Assembly (NCBI GenBank): GCA_900312665.1
Contig: ONZQ02000007.1
Location: 854,102 to 918,101, forward strand
Reading direction: 5' to 3'
DNA from: Cephalotrichum gorgonifer
Taxonomy: Eukaryota; Ascomycota; Sordariomycetes; Microascales; Microascaceae
Length of the DNA stretch: 64,000 nt
Numbering within the stretch: position 1 is the stretch's first letter; every line of letters starts with the position of its first letter. The notes beneath the pieces were generated by a model. That model made no database searches, was not told the origin of the DNA, and saw nothing but the letters and a program-made list of their open reading frames with translations. The position numbers and the translations under genes are program-made. Positions 45,891 to 58,438 of the stretch are shown in pieces.

Positions 45891-48800
45891 GGTGTAAGAT
45901 TGGGGTATCGGTGGGCTTCCTATGAGCGTGACTGCGAGAAATGGCCAATCTTCCAGTATAAAGAAGGCCACGGACTTGGGAAAGGTAGAGTCGTTGGCCG
46001 GTCTATAGAAGCCAAGCCGTGAGAAACCACCACACCACGGTACGAGAAGAGGGGAGATAGATATCAACTTTTGCCCTCACACTTTTTCGAACAAGCCACC
46101 CCGTCCAGGAACGGCTGGCTAGCCGGCGTGGATGGGCGGGCGTAAAAGGAAAATACTGGTTTCAAATCTGAAGGAGCATCTGAAGCTCGTGTTGTCCCAG
46201 GGATCGAAGAGTGAGGTTACAAGCAGCGGTAACGAAAATGATTGCACTGGGGTGTCTCGTAAAATTCCACGGGTTAAGGATCCAAAGTGAAAGGTCCTAC
46301 CGCCGGAATGGTATCTGTATTACTCCTGGGAGGGGGGGCGGATCCGTAGTATTCCTTGCGCAGCCTGGGGTCCGTGGGTGGTTGAGCAGGCGCCGAGAAG
46401 TCCTGGGTAGTCGGGCGACTGAGGAGCGAAGCGCAGACCACTGTTTGTGTCTCGGCTGTGGCTATCATAAACCTGACGATGAGAAACGAGCCAAAATGCA
46501 AAGTGGCAGCGAGTTCGGTGGGGCATGCAGTCCTCCTCTCTTCTTAGGCCAAAAGTCATCAAGTCTTGGGTAGTTTAAACAATGGATTGAGACTAAACGG
46601 GGCTAGACGACACACATTTCAAAAAAGGGTAAGTAAGTAAGTAGCCGAGGGATTCTTGGTGGGGGAAATGGCAGGAAACCCAAGTAAAAAGCGGATGCCG
46701 TCGGGTGCGTGCGCGCCGACACTTAAATGGTGGGGGTTGTGGATGAGATGGTGGATTTACGACGAGGACGCGAAATGTTTGTACTCGTCCGTCGGGACCT
46801 CCATCCTCTCTCTCTCCCCCTTCACCTGAACCTCTCATCCGGCGCCGTGGAAGGCAACGTTTGGGTGCCTAGAAATTAGCCCTACATTTGTAGCGCCAGC
46901 CATAGAGAGATCAAGTCAGATTCGTCCCAACCAACCCTTAAGGGAAGCCAGATGTGGAGTCGTCGGGCGGGAACGCTAGGAGTAGCACCCGCGATTCTCC
47001 ATACAACGAGCATTCTCCAGAGCATGACGGCGCCCATATTCATCCGTCATTCGTTCGAGAAGGCGCAACTCCAGGGCGGGGGGGAACCAATTGGTTCATG
47101 TTCAACGCTGCAGAGAGTATGGATCAACGGCTGTTGGCGTTCGTTGTTCGACATCGGTACTGAAGCCAGACGACGCCGAGGTCTATCAATATCAACCCGA
47201 CGCCCCTCGAATCGTATATGGAACAGCTCAATGCTCGACTGACCCTTCGGCCATTGAGAGCGGGCCAAACAGATGCAGTGGCAGCAGTGGTAGGATACTT
47301 ATCTCACCAATGCCTCCGCTACTCCTCGGGATGGCATCTTGCCGGTGGGAGTATGTGCAGTCCTTGCCGCAAATTGGCCACGCCTGCCCAAAATTACTGG
47401 CCTGCCTTAAGCCACGATGCAGCGGAGAAATGCCAATGCGGCCGACTTCTTGCCCAACGAAGTGGTCCGCCAGGACACCACGACGGCAATACTCGTCGTA
47501 CGCGTAGTCATGGTTGTAGACGTGGGGTCCTCGGAAGTGCTGGACCAATGCAAGGAAACACCTTGTTGCAGGGGGAGCGGTGACGGGAGCTTGTGGTTCG
47601 TAAAACAGGTTGGGCCGAATGCTAGTTTGCGCCTAATAGCTGGTGTCTCTAGGATAATATATGGTCGAGGCTTATCATTCGTGGGCTAATGAAGTGTATG
47701 TGGTAAAGAAATGTGGTAAGGGAATGTGGTGAGTAAATGTGGTAAGAAGAAGGCGATGGAAAGTTCTCTCTCGAACCCCAGAGGCCAGTCAGCATTTCCC
47801 AAGCGAATTCCGTCGCATCCGTGACAAGGAAGCCTTAGGCCTGGACACATTTTCGAGAATGTCCTAAATCGCCTTTGGTCGTCACGCGAGGTATCGTGCC
47901 ATTAGAAAACGACGAGTTGTGGATGGTAATGTATTCATGCAATGGGTTGCCCGGTTTTTGTAAGTGGGAGCATCGGGAAGACAGAGAAAGGAAGACTCGA
48001 AAGGAATGGTGTTGTCGAGCTTGACTTACAAGTACGAGTAATCGCACGATCGGGGCTTCGAGCCTGGCCTGCACTTAAGTATTGGCTGGATATGTGAAGG
48101 TGGAGTGAAGCGGCCGGCCCAAAGCTCTTGAAGGTGCACCATACCTGCCGGTCTCTCTCTGAGTGGTAGATACTTTTCCTCCTGCAATATGCATATTAGT
48201 CACATTCGACGAAGTGAGGTGGGCGCGGGCGCGCAACCCCGCGAATGCGTCATCCATCCATCTTTTCGTCGCAGGGAGAAGACATTGTCGAGACTCTCTC
48301 CCGTGCTCTAAGCAGCGCCGCGAGCCGACTCCATCATTACCAACCGTCACAGTCACCCAAATATCGAGGTCAGCTCTGAGGGCAGTTTCCTTACCAGTTC
48401 GATTATTGATCACGCGCATAGGTAATACTGGGCAATAGTAGTAGTAGGTGAGCTACTGTCCAAAACTGGGTGACGTTTGAGCTTGGAGCTGAAGCTCGGA
48501 AGCCGGGAGCCGTGGATGTAGGCGAAAGGAGAGACAGTAGATCTGACGAGACGAGAGGGGGTGCGCGAGATGCTGTCATGCCATCCCCATCCAGTTAACA
48601 GATTTGCCATCGCCTCACCTATTCTAGCCAAGCGCCTTGGAGTAGTGCGGACAGTTTTTGGATGGCGCCGTCGGCCGCCTGAACATTGGATCTCTGATAC
48701 GAGTCCTCACCCGTAGATTGCCAGGTTATCCCGCGTCGGTCTTTGAGATCATGGATGACAAAACTGGCAGTGCGGTAAGCCAGAGTTGAAACTGGCCTCC

Positions 48801-51502
48801 AGGCGGTGGCCCCCTTCAGGAAGAGACTGGGCGTCATCCGTCGCCTCCGCACTTTCCCGCCTCAGGATGGATTGAAACAACCTTGACCGCATCGTTAGCC
48901 GACAACTTTTGGCGACGGCCAGCTGGCTTGCCCTCCTGGCGTGGAGCCCGGCCCGCCATGCGTTGGCCAGTGGTGAAGCATCGCCCTTGACTTACCCCTC
49001 ACTTTGATGGGAATCCGGAAGGCCAAGACGCACGATGTGTTGGCATTGCAGCCAGCCACGACAATCTTAGTGGCCCTGGCTGGACCACGCCCATTTCTCG
49101 AGCGCCGATAGGCTAGGGAAACGGCCATTCTTACCCCCCCCCGACCCCTCTTCTCGTCACAGATTGTGGGCGAAGCGATGCAATAAAACTAGGAAGAAGC
49201 TGAAGGACTGGTGTGATGGGTGTTTCTGACCTCTGATAATGTAGGTAGGCTGTCGATGTGGGTGTACAGTATATGGGCGGCCAATGTGACGGCCGTTTTG
49301 CAGGCCAAGTGCAAACCTTTCCATCCACTCATAGCCATAAGCTGCACAATTCTCGACGTGATTTCGGTCGACTGAGAGGGGGCGTGCGGAAGTGCAAGAA
49401 AAAGAGGGGCAAACGGAAGAAATGCATGCATCCGATACGTGGGAGCGAGTTATCACGCTGCATTGATGAGATGGCAGGCATAATCGAGGACAGAGATGTG
49501 CTGGCCAGCACAAGCAAACCACACAGATGCAACCCTAGTGGTCGTTTCTCGTCTTTCCTTCCCTTCATCTCGGTCGGACTTTCTCTTTGGCTAATGACTC
49601 TTGCAGGGGTCGTTCCCGGCATTTAAAGACGCAGACACCCCCGTCGTGGTCCAACTTCGTTCCTTCCCTCAATTTTCCAGCCCAACCAAGAAATTCCTAC
49701 CCAACAGCATACTCTTCTCCATTCACATCTCCTCGATTCACTCCTACCCTACTACCCGCAGTTATTCGCTATTATAGCTTCCGTCGGGACCCACTTGCCA
49801 TTCCACTTCCATTTTTTGTTGCCTACACAGCTTCATCATACGTCTCGCGTTGATCCTACTCGCAACGCACTCTCTGACCCCCAAGAATCTGAGGTTTGGG
49901 GTGTATTCCACAGACCACGGCGACTCGGTTCAGATATTATTCTATCTGTACCACTGGCGGATCTTTCCACTATTCCATCCGGACCTGCCGAGCCCGGTTG
50001 TTTTGAACGGACCTGTTTCTCTTTTTCTTCCAATATGCCTGGCTATACCCACCACCAGCTTGACGAAGTTACATCACCATCTAGGTATTTATTTTTATTC
50101 TTTCAGTTCCTGGGAGGCCGTTTCATCAAAATTTCTCTCTTGTTTTGGTCTTGATTTTTTTTTCCTATGTCTCGCGTTCCATTGTTCGTTTTGCAAGCCA
50201 GCTCTTCATCTTGCACGCAATGCCATTGCACTCGACTCGACCTTTCTTCCTGGACTCGGACCGTGGATTTCCAAAGGACACACACCCCTAGGATGCCCTG
50301 GTATGGGCTCTCTCCGTCCGGAGTGAAACCCCTGCAGCGATGTCCTTGTGACTATCGCAGGTAGCAGACCCAAAAAAAATTCAAACATTATTTCCGGTAA
50401 GTCGCGAGACTCGAACGCCCTACTGGCGACTCACAGAAGCCCGGGTACTCCATGCCATTTCGGGATTTCTGTTCGACCCCAGGTTTTCTTGATGTGGGCG
50501 CTGCCCTAGCTGGATCAAATCGAAATGCCATGGACATCGTGCGCTGGGCTGCCGCCGGCGTGGACAGCCCGTCCTACCCTGGAGTAGGAAGACCCCGTCT
50601 GATCAGAACCATAATAAACTGTGGCTATGAGCAGGCGAAGGCGATATATTGATCGCAGGTGCACCCGCACATCAGGATTCTCTTGCCAATTCGGTCTACT
50701 CGCTGTGAGGAAAACCCCTTCGGATCAACTCAACCTGGATTTCATCTGGTATTTCTGCTTTGCCTGATGTCGACCGACCTTGGAACCAGTCCAATGACAA
50801 TGTACGACGGTGGTATGGATATGGCCTTGGCCAAGTCCATACTGTGTTCGACCTCGCGCTTGTTTTCTTCCCAATACTCCGGAGCCCGACTCTTTTTGAG
50901 GACGCCGTTTGTGGATTTCAGGAACTTGATCTGTCCTCCCTACGCTCAACCGCTGGTTGTTCGTCCCTTGGCCATATTGATCCATTCCCTTTGTCCCGGA
51001 GACACACGACCTTGCCATGGATTCAACATCAACAATAGCCACCGCCGCCACTACCTACCAACGGAATCACCATCCAATACGCCTCAACTGGACCAGACAG
51101 CTTATCAGTCTTACCGTCTCAGCCAACCTTCCCGGAGTGAATGATCGCTGTTGGCTCGCCCCCTTGTGTTTATGGCCCTGGACGCAAATGAACGCTTCTG
51201 TCTGGCATTCTGATTGTGTCGATAATCTTAGAAACTGGTTTGTACAAGGATAACCCTCATTGAACCCGATGGAATCCGTTAAGCTAACATACTTGGCGAC
51301 AGGCTCAAGTTGACTCAGTTTGGGAAGAGTTTTTCCAAGCCTACGATTACAATCTCCTTTGTCTCTCTCTATTCTCTTAGCTGTCCGGAGCATCAAATTT
51401 CAAGACAAAATAGTCAAGGTAGAAGTGGAGTAACAGCACACTAACCTTGCCGACAACAGTGATTTCTTCGGTCCCGTACCCCTGGCTTCCAGTTCCACGG
51501 AC
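45891..51502. other. Long intergenic/leader region, no firmly supported gene
   Basis: From 45891 to about 49600 I see only short overlapping frames and a small tandem repeat (47697-47747). From about 49640 the plus strand becomes CT-rich (49640-49800), like a promoter and transcript start. The 1.7 kb that follows holds several small upstream frames and two intron-like acceptors with CTAAC branch sites ending at 51302 and 51459. That part is probably the 5' leader, or missing N-terminal exons, of the C2H2 gene. Confidence 0.5.
47697..47747. repeat. Imperfect tandem repeat, four units of AATGTGGTAAG type
   Basis: Four 13-14 nt units (TATGTGGTAAAGA, AATGTGGTAAGGG, AATGTGGTGAGTA, AATGTGGTAAGAA) follow one another. 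No gene is assigned here. Confidence 0.8.
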
Positions 51503-53124
51503 ATGTTTTCTCTTTCACAAACAGGACCATCGGGGGACCATCTCGGTTCCCCATGGGTTTCCACAGAAGGTCAGCCGCACCTGAATGATTACCATGGACA
51601 TACCCAGACCCTGGATGCCGAGGACTATCCACTTGCCTATGGAGCCCCTACCCCCCCTCATGGAGCCGAACTGGATTATGTCGAGGATTTCCGGAACAAA
51701 TGTGCCTCTCCTCGCTCTGAGTCTGGCAAGAGGCTATCTTGTTCCAGCCCAGGAAACTCCTCGAAGAGGAGGGATACCAAGTCCACCGCCTCGTCGAAGG
51801 CTCAAACAAGAATTGCACCCGCTTCAACATCGACCCGTATGTCGAGTGCGGGCTTGACAGGTAATGCTCTTGCTTTCCAGACCGCAAATGGGCAGTTCCT
51901 CGGGGTTGATCAACCTCTTTACGAAGGTGATCATGCCGACCAGATGTACTTCCCGGATGCTTCCTTGATGGCACCCATGCCCTTCAGATCCGATCTAAAC
52001 ACCATGCACGTGGACCCAAGCCACATGCAGTTCAACCCGGATGCCAGCCTGACTGCCACGTCGACACCGCAATCTCCCTGGACCGCCAGCTTCACCCCAC
52101 CTCAGTCCCCGCTGGACGCCGACGAGCCCTGGTACCAGCCATCTCACGGCTCCTCCTCTGGAACCCCAGAATCTTCACCCTCGGACTATGGTGTCCCCCA
52201 GGCCTATATGACCCAGGATATGGGCATGTCGGGACTTGCGGGTGGTGACCTGTCTTCTGTTGCCATGACCCGGGAGAACTCATACAATATGCCTCAGGCC
52301 TCTCGGAGGCCAAAGCTAGAAGGTGAGAACGCAAGGGACCACCACCTCTACAAGAGCGCGATCCCTCATTCGGATGGCCTCTTCCATTGCCCCTGGGAGG
52401 GAGCTGCGGACTGCCACCACAAGCCAGAGAAGCTGAAGTGCAACTACGAGTGAGTCAATTTTCTTTGCCATGGAGGCCACAATACCGCCAATAGTTGGCA
52501 CCGAAGCCACTGATCCGATTAATACTGACATCTCTCTCCCTCGGCAGTAAATTTGTCGATTCCCACCTCAGGCCGTACCGCTGCAAGGTCGACTCCTGTG
52601 CTGATACCCGTTTTTCCTCAACTGCTTGCCTACTCCGACATGAACGGGAGGCCCACCGCATGCACGGACACCAGGCCTACAACTGTACCTACAAGGGATG
52701 CGAACGCTCTCAGGACGGCAAAGGCTTCCCCAGGGCCTGGAATCTTAAGGACCACATGCGACGTGTTCACAACGACCATGGGAGCGGACCTATCCAGGGC
52801 CAAGGCGAGGAGCAACAATCCAAGGGACGAAGGAAGAGCAAGAGCTCGAGCACTAGCAGCCGCAAGTCCTCCAAGTCTATGCCAGTGGCAGACTCCAGCA
52901 TTGTGGACAGGATGAACCAGGACTATATGGAGTGGGACGACTACTATGCGTCTCTACAGGGTATTGTCCAACAGCTGGGCAAGCCGTCAGACCCGGAGAG
53001 TCGCCGCCAGCTGAAGAAGGCCCAGAAGTGCCTGGAACAGATGTCGGATGTCTATCAGCGTGTGAATCCCGGCCCAAGGGCCAACGGTGCGGCGCTTCTT
53101 TCTCGACGTCACTCTGGTGACTGA
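51503..53124 (+). CDS. C2H2 zinc-finger transcription factor
   Basis: Exons 51503-52449 and 52548-53124 join in phase to 507 residues from MFSLSQTGPSGDHL. The N-terminal 300 residues are Ser/Pro/Asp-rich, as in activation domains, with TPPQSP and SPWTASFTPPQ motifs. The C-terminal part holds a finger region: CPWEGAADC with LKCNYDKFVDSH, then a clear C-x4-C-x12-H-x4-H finger beginning YRCKVDSCADTRF, then C-x4-C-x17-H-x4-H beginning YNCTYKGCERS. After it come basic KGRRKSKSSSTSS and a helical tail (DYMEWDDYYASLQGIVQQLG, RRQLKKAQKCLEQMSDVYQR). It is a nuclear regulator of unknown targets. The N-terminus is uncertain: the frame is open upstream to an acceptor at 51459 (DFFGPVPLASSSTD precedes the chosen Met), so the true start may lie in an earlier exon. 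Confidence 0.85.
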
Positions 53125-54239
53125 ACGGGGTTGTAAGCACTTCCTCCCTCTTCCCACCTGCTTACCAATGTTTACTAACGGCACTTGGATCTTTTTAGAA
53201 TGCCTCTAAACTTCGCTGTTGGATCTCGGACTCTTCCGCAAGTGTTGAAGAGCCGATATGTATACCTCAGCACTCCAACCCTCAAAAGGGTTCGGAACCT
53301 AGCTCCCAAGGCGGATCTCTCTGGAAACGAGCTTCTCAGTCTCCCTTGGTCCTTTTCCCATGTCATTTGGCGCCATCATTGATTGCGCTCTAACTGAGGG
53401 GGAATGTCGGGGGAGAGCTGACTTCTGGGGAAAAAATTACCACCATTCACGAACGGTCCTCGGACGCATGGCGACGACAATCCATCCATTCCACGACGGG
53501 TGTTTTGCGATCTCGCCCTCCGAAATCAACGATCTTGATGGACGCCGAGCACGCCGTGGACGTGCCCGCCACTAGGCTTGAAACACCACCTAGACCAGAC
53601 CGGAAGGAACAACGGCGATGCCGCCGCTCCCTTTCATGGATTAGGACGCGTCCCTTTCCGTCTTGCTACGATTTTGTTGTTGTATTACACTCTACCATGT
53701 TGAGGCTTGATTAGTTACGAGACCATGTACGGCTACCCTTCTTTCTTCTTCTTTCATTTTTACATCTTTCACAATTTTGAGAAGACAAACTGTTACACAA
53801 GGAAGACTCGCAGGAGGAAGGGAATGTTTGGAAGTCGGGGAGGGGGGCGAAGAAGGGGAAGGAAAAGAAGAAAAAAATAAAGAAAAAAAATCTTGTTTCG
53901 TGTTCATTATTCTCTGGGTTATCGGGCGCTTCTGTGGTGGCTTGTCATGTATGCGCCGTTTCTTTTATTACCCTGTGTTTATAGGCAAGATTTCTGTCTG
54001 AATGGGCTGCGCTTAGCATGCGCGGGTTCTTGTTGTATTATCGGATACCAGCCAAGTGGCGGTAATCCGCGGTTACGGGGTGTGTGGTTTATATGATGAA
54101 CAGAGCAAGGGCAGATGAGAAGAAAAGGAGAGAGAAAAATATAACAGTAAAGATTTAACGCTTGGAACAACCTATCCCAATTGAGGGCGCTATTATCACG
54201 CCGCAATCATCGCGACATACATTACGATTCCTTCGTCCT
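53125..54239. other. Intergenic between convergent genes, no gene seen
   Basis: 3' flank of the C2H2 gene, with a possible 3' UTR intron (GTAAGC near 53133 to TTTTTAG near 53199). Purine-rich DNA spans about 53800-53890. Confidence 0.55.
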
Positions 54240-55629
54240 CTACCAAAGCGAGATTCTCAAGGGCATATCGACAGTCATTCCCGAGGAGCGGGGTCCCCAT
54301 GCTTGGCTCTTATCCGTCGTCTCTAGAGGTGGGAGGGCCTTGTTTAGGTCCGGTGCGGCCCGTTCCGAACTCGGGAGAGAGGAGGGTGCGAGGGAGCTCT
54401 GTGGAGGGATAGAGTAGGCTCGCTCTGAGAGAGTGGACACTACCTCGGGGTCGGACTTGTTGTTGGTAGTTGGGCTGTGATCGACGAGGCGGGGGACGAG
54501 GCGGGCGAAGAAGAGTCTCGTCGCGGGGATGGAGACGCAGACCTACTCTTGTTAGAATATGTTCTCGTCGTGTGTAGAAGTAGAAGAAACAGGTCAAGGG
54601 TTGACGGGGGATGCAACAAGGGTAGAGAGGCCTAGGAATGGGGGCGAAGAAGAAAGGACGAGGGGGAGTTGAGGACTCACGATACCGAGGTAGAGCTCTA
54701 CAGTACCGGCGAGGTAGGATGGGCCCGAGCGCCAGGTAAAGTCGTAATCCAGGGCCGTCGACTGCACATAGAGGAGATACGTCCTCACGGCGCCCGCCAC
54801 GCTTACAAGCCCGCCCATGGCGAACAGGAAGATGACAACGGCAATCTGGGGTCTCGGGAGGGAGATGGAGCGGATGACGATGACCAGGGGGAGAAGAACG
54901 AGCACGGCGTCCATGACGGTGTTCCAGATGCCGGCGATGAGGAGGGAACGCCCTTCGTCGGAACACTGCCTGGAAGAGGAGAAGACAGCTACGTATGATG
55001 ATAGGGGCCGGCATTGGAGGAGGATGAGGTACAGGTAGGTGATCATGCCGAGGAGGTTGAGCACGACTAGGGCGAGGATGAAACGGCGGAGGTGGATGGA
55101 TGTAGGTTTTGTTAGACGGTGGATTAGGACGAGGATGGATAGTTTCGTGAGGGTCGTTGCCAGGTCGAAGAGGGCGAAGCCCGCCAGGCTGGTGGCGGGG
55201 AACAAACATAACCGTTAAACTCCCAGACTACCACATTTTTTCAACCGCCGCGGCCACGGCCCCCTTGCGGAGAGAGGCGCGGGGGAGAAGTCGGGCAAGG
55301 GGGGGAACATACCGAAGCTGAAGACCCTTTGCGATCCATTCGGGAGTCAAGTCCCAGATGTGCCTGTTCCACCGGCTCGCATGATCCATCGCTATCCCGA
55401 CGACGGAGAAGGCCGTCGCGGGGATGTAGGCCGAGGTCACGAGATAGTCGTCCCAGCCCATGCGATGGGAGATGCACCTACGGGTGTACAGCCGCAGGAA
55501 GAGGATCCCCGTGGCGACGGCCCAGATGAGCGCTGTCAAGATCGTCTTCGTCGGGCCGCGGGTCTCCGGGTTCGTGGGGTTGGGTGCCGGCCAGGAGGCT
55601 ATGACTTCAGGGGTGATTGTTCGGGGCAT
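54240..55629 (-). CDS. Fungal rhodopsin-domain 7-TM protein (PTH11-like class)
   Basis: Exons 55629-55313, 55188-54681 and 54542-54240 join in phase to 375 residues. The order of helices is that of the fungal rhodopsin-like domain: TILTALIWAVATGILFLRLY, the signature RMGWDDYLVTSAYIPATAFS, then GFALFDLATTLTKLSILVLI with HRLTKP, FILALVVLNLLGMITYLYLI, the extracellular Cys in RQCSDEG, WNTVMDAVLVLLPLVIVIRS, and IAVVIFLFAMGGLVSVAGAV. After the last helix (YLAGTVELYLGIVCVSIPAT) comes a Ser/Pro-rich cytosolic tail. In the plasma membrane such proteins are thought to be surface sensors in host or nutrient perception; the ligand is unknown. No CFEM domain is present. Confidence 0.87.
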
Positions 55630-56807
55630 ATTTTGGGGCAGTGGGCGCTGGTGTTGGTATATCCCCGCCTGGAGAGAGAGAGGACTAACCCGGTGGATGA
55701 GTTCTCCTGGAGGTGTGGATCGGGAGATGCCAGTAGGTTTTAAGTTCCTTTATCCTCGTTGGGATATCCTGAAATGACGCCGACTACGCGAGTGCGACTG
55801 GTCTCTTAGTCCCCGACATGGGTGCTTCAAAGCGGACTGGAGCTATAACGACAGACTTATACCTAACCGACGTTGTATTCCCTCCCACACCTCCCCTCCT
55901 CGAACAACGCTCTGTCATATGTTGGGTAAGAAAAGGGGGCGGTGGCGCCAAGAGACAACCCCGCCGGCCCTACGAAAACCCGGTGATGGGCATGGATGTG
56001 ATATCGATCTCCAAGGGTGATTGACCCGACGTGCATTGACTGGCAGATCCGCCGGCTAGAGATCCGTGAGGTCGCGGATCTCTGCCCTGCCGGCAACAGG
56101 GTTCTCCTCCCCGAGGTGAGGCGAGGTGTGGAATGGGTGGCCGAGCACCCGTGGAGGTGGGGTGGAGGTGGGGGAATATGCGGCACTTACACGGCCCCCC
56201 CCCTTGCCGATCTGTAACGGTGTTTTGGCCCCCATCGTTGAACATTTCGGAATATTACGTCGTAGTTTCCGTCAGTGCGTTGCAGCTCCAGTGCCGAACC
56301 CCGCGCATCAAGCATTAAGCATACGATTACTATTATAAGCAGGAGAAGCGAGACGTGCAGATAACGTCTGCAGGGTTGCGCACAGGCTGGTTTCAGTGGC
56401 TGGGTCTAAGCCTCACCAGAGAGGAAGTCCCTCTCGCTCGCTTGCGCTTGTGGGCAGACGCACAGCCTGGTTTCACCAGGTTCGCATTTAAGCTGCGCGG
56501 GATTGTTTCGATCCAGGGAGGTCGGCACTGACGATTATTCTCCTTCGGGTCTGGGCTAGGTTACCTTCGCTCTCCTCCTTCCGACAGGAAGGGGGAGGAG
56601 TGCGTGTGAACTACATAATTCAATGTGACGAGCACAGTTGGGCTTGGTCCACCTGAAACAGAACGTGAAGGGAAAGGTAGGCGAAAAAGTAAAGGGGATG
56701 GGGAGGAAAGAAAGCACCGAGGCCAGAAAACGTCAAGCTAGGAAACTCCCCGGTCTATTACCTCTAGATTCCGGTAAGTTCCCCCCTCCCACCCGCCTCC
56801 GTAATAG
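55630..56807. other. Intergenic; includes a structured segment
   Basis: No protein-coding gene is supported. The part at 56340-56540 contains hairpins and a direct repeat and is listed separately as a possible non-coding RNA. Confidence 0.55.
56340..56540 (+). ncRNA. Possible structured non-coding RNA
   Basis: The segment holds a direct repeat, CGCACAGSCTGGTTTCA at 56379-56395 and 56459-56475 with one mismatch. It also has a tight hairpin CCTGG-TTTCA-CCAGG (56466-56480) and a 6-bp hairpin GAGAGG/CCTCTC around AAGTC (about 56420-56436). I could not match it to 5S, U6, SRP, RNase P/MRP or a tRNA, and no clear pol III terminator follows. The strand is not established. It may be only GC-rich repeat DNA. 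Confidence 0.2.
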
Positions 56808-58438
56808 CTATAATACAACGCACTGCGGCGGCTGCGTAATCGCGGGCTGCGGCACCCGCCCGGGCCTCCACTCCACGTCCACCCACAGCGCGGGCTTCGT
56901 GAGCGCGAACGCGCCCTCCTCCTTCCCCGGCACCGGCACCGGCACGGCGCCCCGCCTCCGCGGCCTGCGCCGGACCTTCTTCTGCTCGCAGCCGTGTGCG
57001 CATGCGGCGTTGAGCCTCTGGCCCCGGACGGCACGCTCGCGGAGGTACCGCCGGTTGTTCGCGCACCCGGGGCTGTCGCACCATGTCACGCCGTAAAACT
57101 CTCGGTCGAGCGCGACGCCGAACGAGTCCGGGTCCAGCGCCGAGAAGAGGTTGTACGAGACGCGGCCCGAGACGGCGTCCAGGGCCCGGTCGAGCTGCCA
57201 GCGCCTGTCGCACCTCGCACCGCGGACGCGTTCGGGGCCCAGGCCCAGCTCGAGCTCCAGGGGCCCGATGCGCGTGCGGAGGTGGATCGTGCGCGAGTGC
57301 GTGACCTTCAGGCACCGCCCCCCGAGCTCGCACGTCTCGAACCTGATTCTGACGATGTTGTTGTTGTCACCATCGTCGTCGGCGCCGCCCGCTACGCGTG
57401 AGAACAGCTTCCTCGACACCTCGTGCGGCTCGCACGCGCCGCCCTCGCGGGGAGCGAGACCGGGGTACAGGAGGCAGCCGCAGCGGCCGGGGTCGAAGCA
57501 CCGCATCTCTGGCACGATCCCGGGCGCGTACTCGGGGACGATCGAGCCCGCCGGCCCCTCCCGCAGCTCGCGTATGCGCGCGCGAAAGTCCTCGGCCGTT
57601 AGGACGTCGTGGCCGTGGCGCGCGAGGTCCATGTGCGCCGTGTGGGAGAGGACGGCCTGTCCCGAGTCCGGCCCGGCGTCCAGCGTCGGGTACACCGACG
57701 TCGTCCTCTCCAGCCCTGGGCTCTTGTGGTGGTGGGCCGGGACGTGGCTGGGGTGGTGGCACGAGACCCTGGGCACGAAGCCGGAGCGCCGGAGCATGTC
57801 CTTCGTCCTGACGGTCTTGTGCTGGCACAGTCGTACCCCCCCTCGATGCCGATACACACGCGGCTCGCCCGGCTCACGCGGCGCTGGGCGAGGGAGAAGA
57901 GGGTGGCGGGGTGGTCCGCCTCGCAGGCGGAGCAGTGCATGTACTGGATCTCGCTGCCGAGGGCGCGGGGGTGCGCCGCGTTGCAGTCGTCGCAGTAGGC
58001 GTCCCTGCGCAGGAGCGAGCTCACGGAGAGCCAGGCCTGGCCCCTCGGCAGCCTCTGCGCCGTCCAGGGGGTGGCGGCGCCGAAGAAGCGCCCCCTGTCG
58101 TACATGTGTGCGAAGGCGCTAGAGCCGAAGAGGCGGAGGAAGACGCGGGAGGCCCGGCGGAGGCAGAAGATGGACGTCGCGTCTAGGTGTTCCATGATCT
58201 CGAGGATGAGCTCCTCCGGGAGGCGGCACAGTAGGGACTTGTGGAGGTTGTGGTCCATGGCGGCGGCGAGTGGGTCGATTGCGTGGGTCGTGGGCGAACT
58301 GGGAGGGTTTGACGGTCGGAGGGCTCGAAGATGGCCGTTAGGATTATCATGACTTATTGCGTCGGGGTCTCGGATGACTCGGCGTCGAGGCGTCTTTGGA
58401 TGGAGCATTTTCGACTGGGGTCTCTTCGATTGGGACAT
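56808..58438 (-). pseudogene. F-box-like gene with a frame break in a G7 run
   Basis: The 5' part, read from 58438 (or the better Met MDHNLHKSLL at 58258), gives an F-box-like motif LLCRLPEELILEIMEHLDAT with SIFCLRRASRVFLRLFG. Cys pairs follow (YCDDCNAAHP, MHCSACEADHPATLFS), ending at RVCIGIEGG. The rest continues in another frame from VRLCQHKTVRTKDML to the stop at 56808, with several Cys/His clusters (RCFDPGRCGCLLYPG, WCDSPGCANN, NAACAHGCEQ). The switch falls in seven consecutive G (57836-57842); one extra base would restore a single frame of roughly 480-540 residues. F-box proteins present substrates to SCF ubiquitin ligases. It may be a sequencing or assembly error in a good gene or a true pseudogene. 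The family is common and expanded in Sordariomycetes. Confidence 0.7.

Noticed and set aside
47228..47548. 106-codon minus-strand frame beginning MVQHFRGPHV
   Set aside because: No domain, no exon partner, and the plus strand is open over the same bases.
50380..50460. Possible minus-strand tRNA (GCGTTCGAGTCTCGC)
   Set aside because: The T stem has two mismatched pairs and no D-arm or acceptor stem can be drawn.
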